From Flavobacterium endoglycinae (lineage in GTDB: Bacteria; Bacteroidota; Bacteroidia; Flavobacteriales; Flavobacteriaceae), in assembly GCF_017352115.1 (NCBI RefSeq), contig NZ_CP071448.1, forward strand, positions 4,004,001-4,068,000: 64,000 nucleotides of DNA. Reading direction: 5' to 3'. Every line of letters begins with the position of its first letter. Position 1 is the first letter of the stretch. The notes below the pieces were generated by a model that was not told where the DNA came from, did no database searches, and was given only the letters and a program-made list of their open reading frames with translations. Below are positions 63,411 to 64,000 of the stretch, piece by piece. The position numbers and the translations under genes were made by a program.

Positions 63411-63463
63411 TTTAGTGATAAATATTCTTTTAGCCTCGCCATTTCTGTTGCCGCAGAAATGGC
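63411..63463 (-). promoter_or_regulatory. Conserved leader hairpin plus 21-nt box (copy B)
   Basis: Minus strand: 10-bp stem GCCATTTCTG / CAGAAATGGC around loop CGGCAA (63438-63463), six bases, then the same AAAAGAATATTTATCACTAA(A) box (63411-63431) as copy A. Outer stem bases differ but stay paired (GGATC..GATCC in A, GCC..GGC in B), which supports RNA structure. A separate stem GGATGCTGA / TCAGTGTCC lies at 63372-63393, before the SusC start. Confidence 0.75.
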
Positions 63464-63470
63464 TTTTTTT

Positions 63471-63503
63471 TTATCTGCAACAGCAGCTTGTCATTATTTT
63501 CAT
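63471..63503 (-). CDS. Second cysteine leader peptide (MKIMTSCCCR)
   Basis: Ten codons from ATG at 63503 (A-rich CAAAATG context) to TAA at 63471: MKIMTS, then Cys-Cys-Cys-Arg-stop. The stop lies 7 bases before the hairpin at 63463. The bases of its Cys codons (CTGCTGTTGCAG) can pair with the hairpin segment CTGCGGCAACAG at 11 of 12 positions, two as G-U. Not found in leader A. Confidence 0.65.
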   Translation of the reverse strand: MKIMTSCCCR

Positions 63504-63680
63504 TTTGTCTTTTTTAGTTGGTTAATTATTTTCTTTTTTAAAATGCAGGTACAATTCAATTATCCTTTTAACGCACTAGAGGCATCAAATTGATATGTTC
63601 AATATTAAATAGGTGGTGAAATTGAGATTTCGTCTTTAGATTTAGAAATAATCTAATAACGAATAGAGTTACGTTAGGAA

Positions 63681-63767
63681 TTAACAACAGAAGCACATAT
63701 AACAAAAGGTGTTATAAGTGTATTTTTTCGGAAGAATGTAATACGATATGCTTTCGGTTGTTTTCAC
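63681..63767 (-). CDS. Cysteine-rich leader peptide B (28 codons, GTG start)
   Basis: Starts GTG-AAA-ACA at 63767, stops TAA at 63681. Residues 9-23 are YYILPKKYTYNTFCY, as in copy A, and the tail is M-C-F-C-C-stop. The one changed tail codon (TTC here, AGC in A) is matched by a change near the start of the frame (GAA here, GC in A), keeping the complementarity between the two ends. Inner ATG at 63698 is an alternative start. Confidence 0.72.
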   Translation of the reverse strand: MKTTESISYYILPKKYTYNTFCYMCFCC

Positions 63768-63801
63768 GATATAGTTTTTTAAGGTTTTAAATAATGATTT
63801 A

Positions 63802-63853
63802 TAACTCTACTAACTCTATAGACAAAGTTAATTTTAATATAATAAAAACCAAA
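63802..63853 (-). promoter_or_regulatory. Promoter B with operator-like direct repeat
   Basis: TTTG (63850-63853), 19 bases, TAACTTTG (63823-63830), then TAGAGTTA twice with a 9-base period (63811-63818, 63802-63809). Spacing of every part equals promoter A. The stretch beyond it to the window end (63854-64000) is AT-rich and shows nothing else. Confidence 0.7.
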
Positions 63854-64000
63854 AGTTTAACGCATTTTTTTTGAAAATAAAATTCTTCTGAAGCAAGTTA
63901 TATAAATTTATTTTTAGTTATGTAGTTGTAAATCAATTATCTATGTTTGAAATTGTAGTGTATGAATTTGTTAAAAATTTATGGATCTAGAAATAAAATT

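Noticed and set aside
63239..63442. A 67-codon minus-strand frame starting in leader B hairpin and overlapping SusC
   Set aside because: It overlaps the SusC start in another frame, and the conserved box is read in a different frame in leader A, so conservation is not protein-like.
63361..63465. SAM-I or similar sulfur riboswitch in the SusC leader
   Set aside because: The conserved SAM-I core (AGGGA, GATGAAACC, GCAACC around a four-way junction) is absent. The local GCAACAG is part of the simple hairpin.

Overview
The window looks like chromosome of a Flavobacterium-type Bacteroidetes. It is AT-rich and has three SusC/SusD pairs, LytTR and Cache two-component parts, an Asn-rich insertion in Rho, TTTG-N17-22-TAnnTTTG promoters and little Shine-Dalgarno signal. 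Almost all genes are chromosomal; no rRNA, tRNA, CRISPR array, phage or transposase gene was seen.

Layout. 1-6.4 kb: end of a secreted (TPM-like) gene, a DUF2625/DUF2314-ankyrin pair, a four-gene SPFH/zinc-ribbon operon, and one apparently frameshifted gene flanked by copies of the same terminator. 6.5-10 kb: lpdA, a NUMOD4/HNH-like gene and a LytTR regulator. 10.2-21.7 kb: a minus-strand run truA, ABC exporter, LytS-type kinase, secreted zinc protease, SusC, SusD. 22-29 kb: flotillin, phosphodiesterase, a NarL-type two-component pair, DUF4293, rho. 29-38.5 kb: peptide and amide breakdown (two M28 peptidases, dienelactone-hydrolase-like protein, N-terminal nucleophile acylase, cyanophycinase, Lrp regulator), divergent from ornithine aminotransferase. 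38.7-43.7 kb: DUF1810 and an orphan SusCD pair.

44-64 kb is a sulfur island and the most interesting part. One operon reads sulfatase, cysK, Family 2A encapsulin shell, cysteine desulfurase cargo. A second minus-strand run reads SusC, SusD, sulfatase, DUF1254, DUF1214, a 39-residue membrane protein, sterol-desaturase-like hydroxylase, rhodanese-thioredoxin, sulfatase, YeiH-type transporter. There is no glycoside hydrolase, so this looks like scavenging of organosulfates for sulfur rather than a polysaccharide locus. The logic would be uptake, ester cleavage to sulfate, cysteine synthesis, and sulfur withdrawal from cysteine inside an encapsulin.

Both sulfur operons start with the same long leader. 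Each has an identically spaced promoter with an operator-like repeat at the start site, then an untracked 28-codon upstream ORF (TTG or GTG start) ending in a cysteine-rich tail (C-Y-M-C-x-C-C-stop), and further down an identical hairpin loop followed by an identical 21-nt box. The SusC leader has a second cysteine micro-ORF (three consecutive Cys codons) just before the hairpin, and its Cys codons are complementary to the hairpin loop region. I read this as a cysteine-sensing leader-peptide (attenuation-like) system controlling organosulfate scavenging and the encapsulin. The sequence elements are seen directly; the mechanism is inferred.
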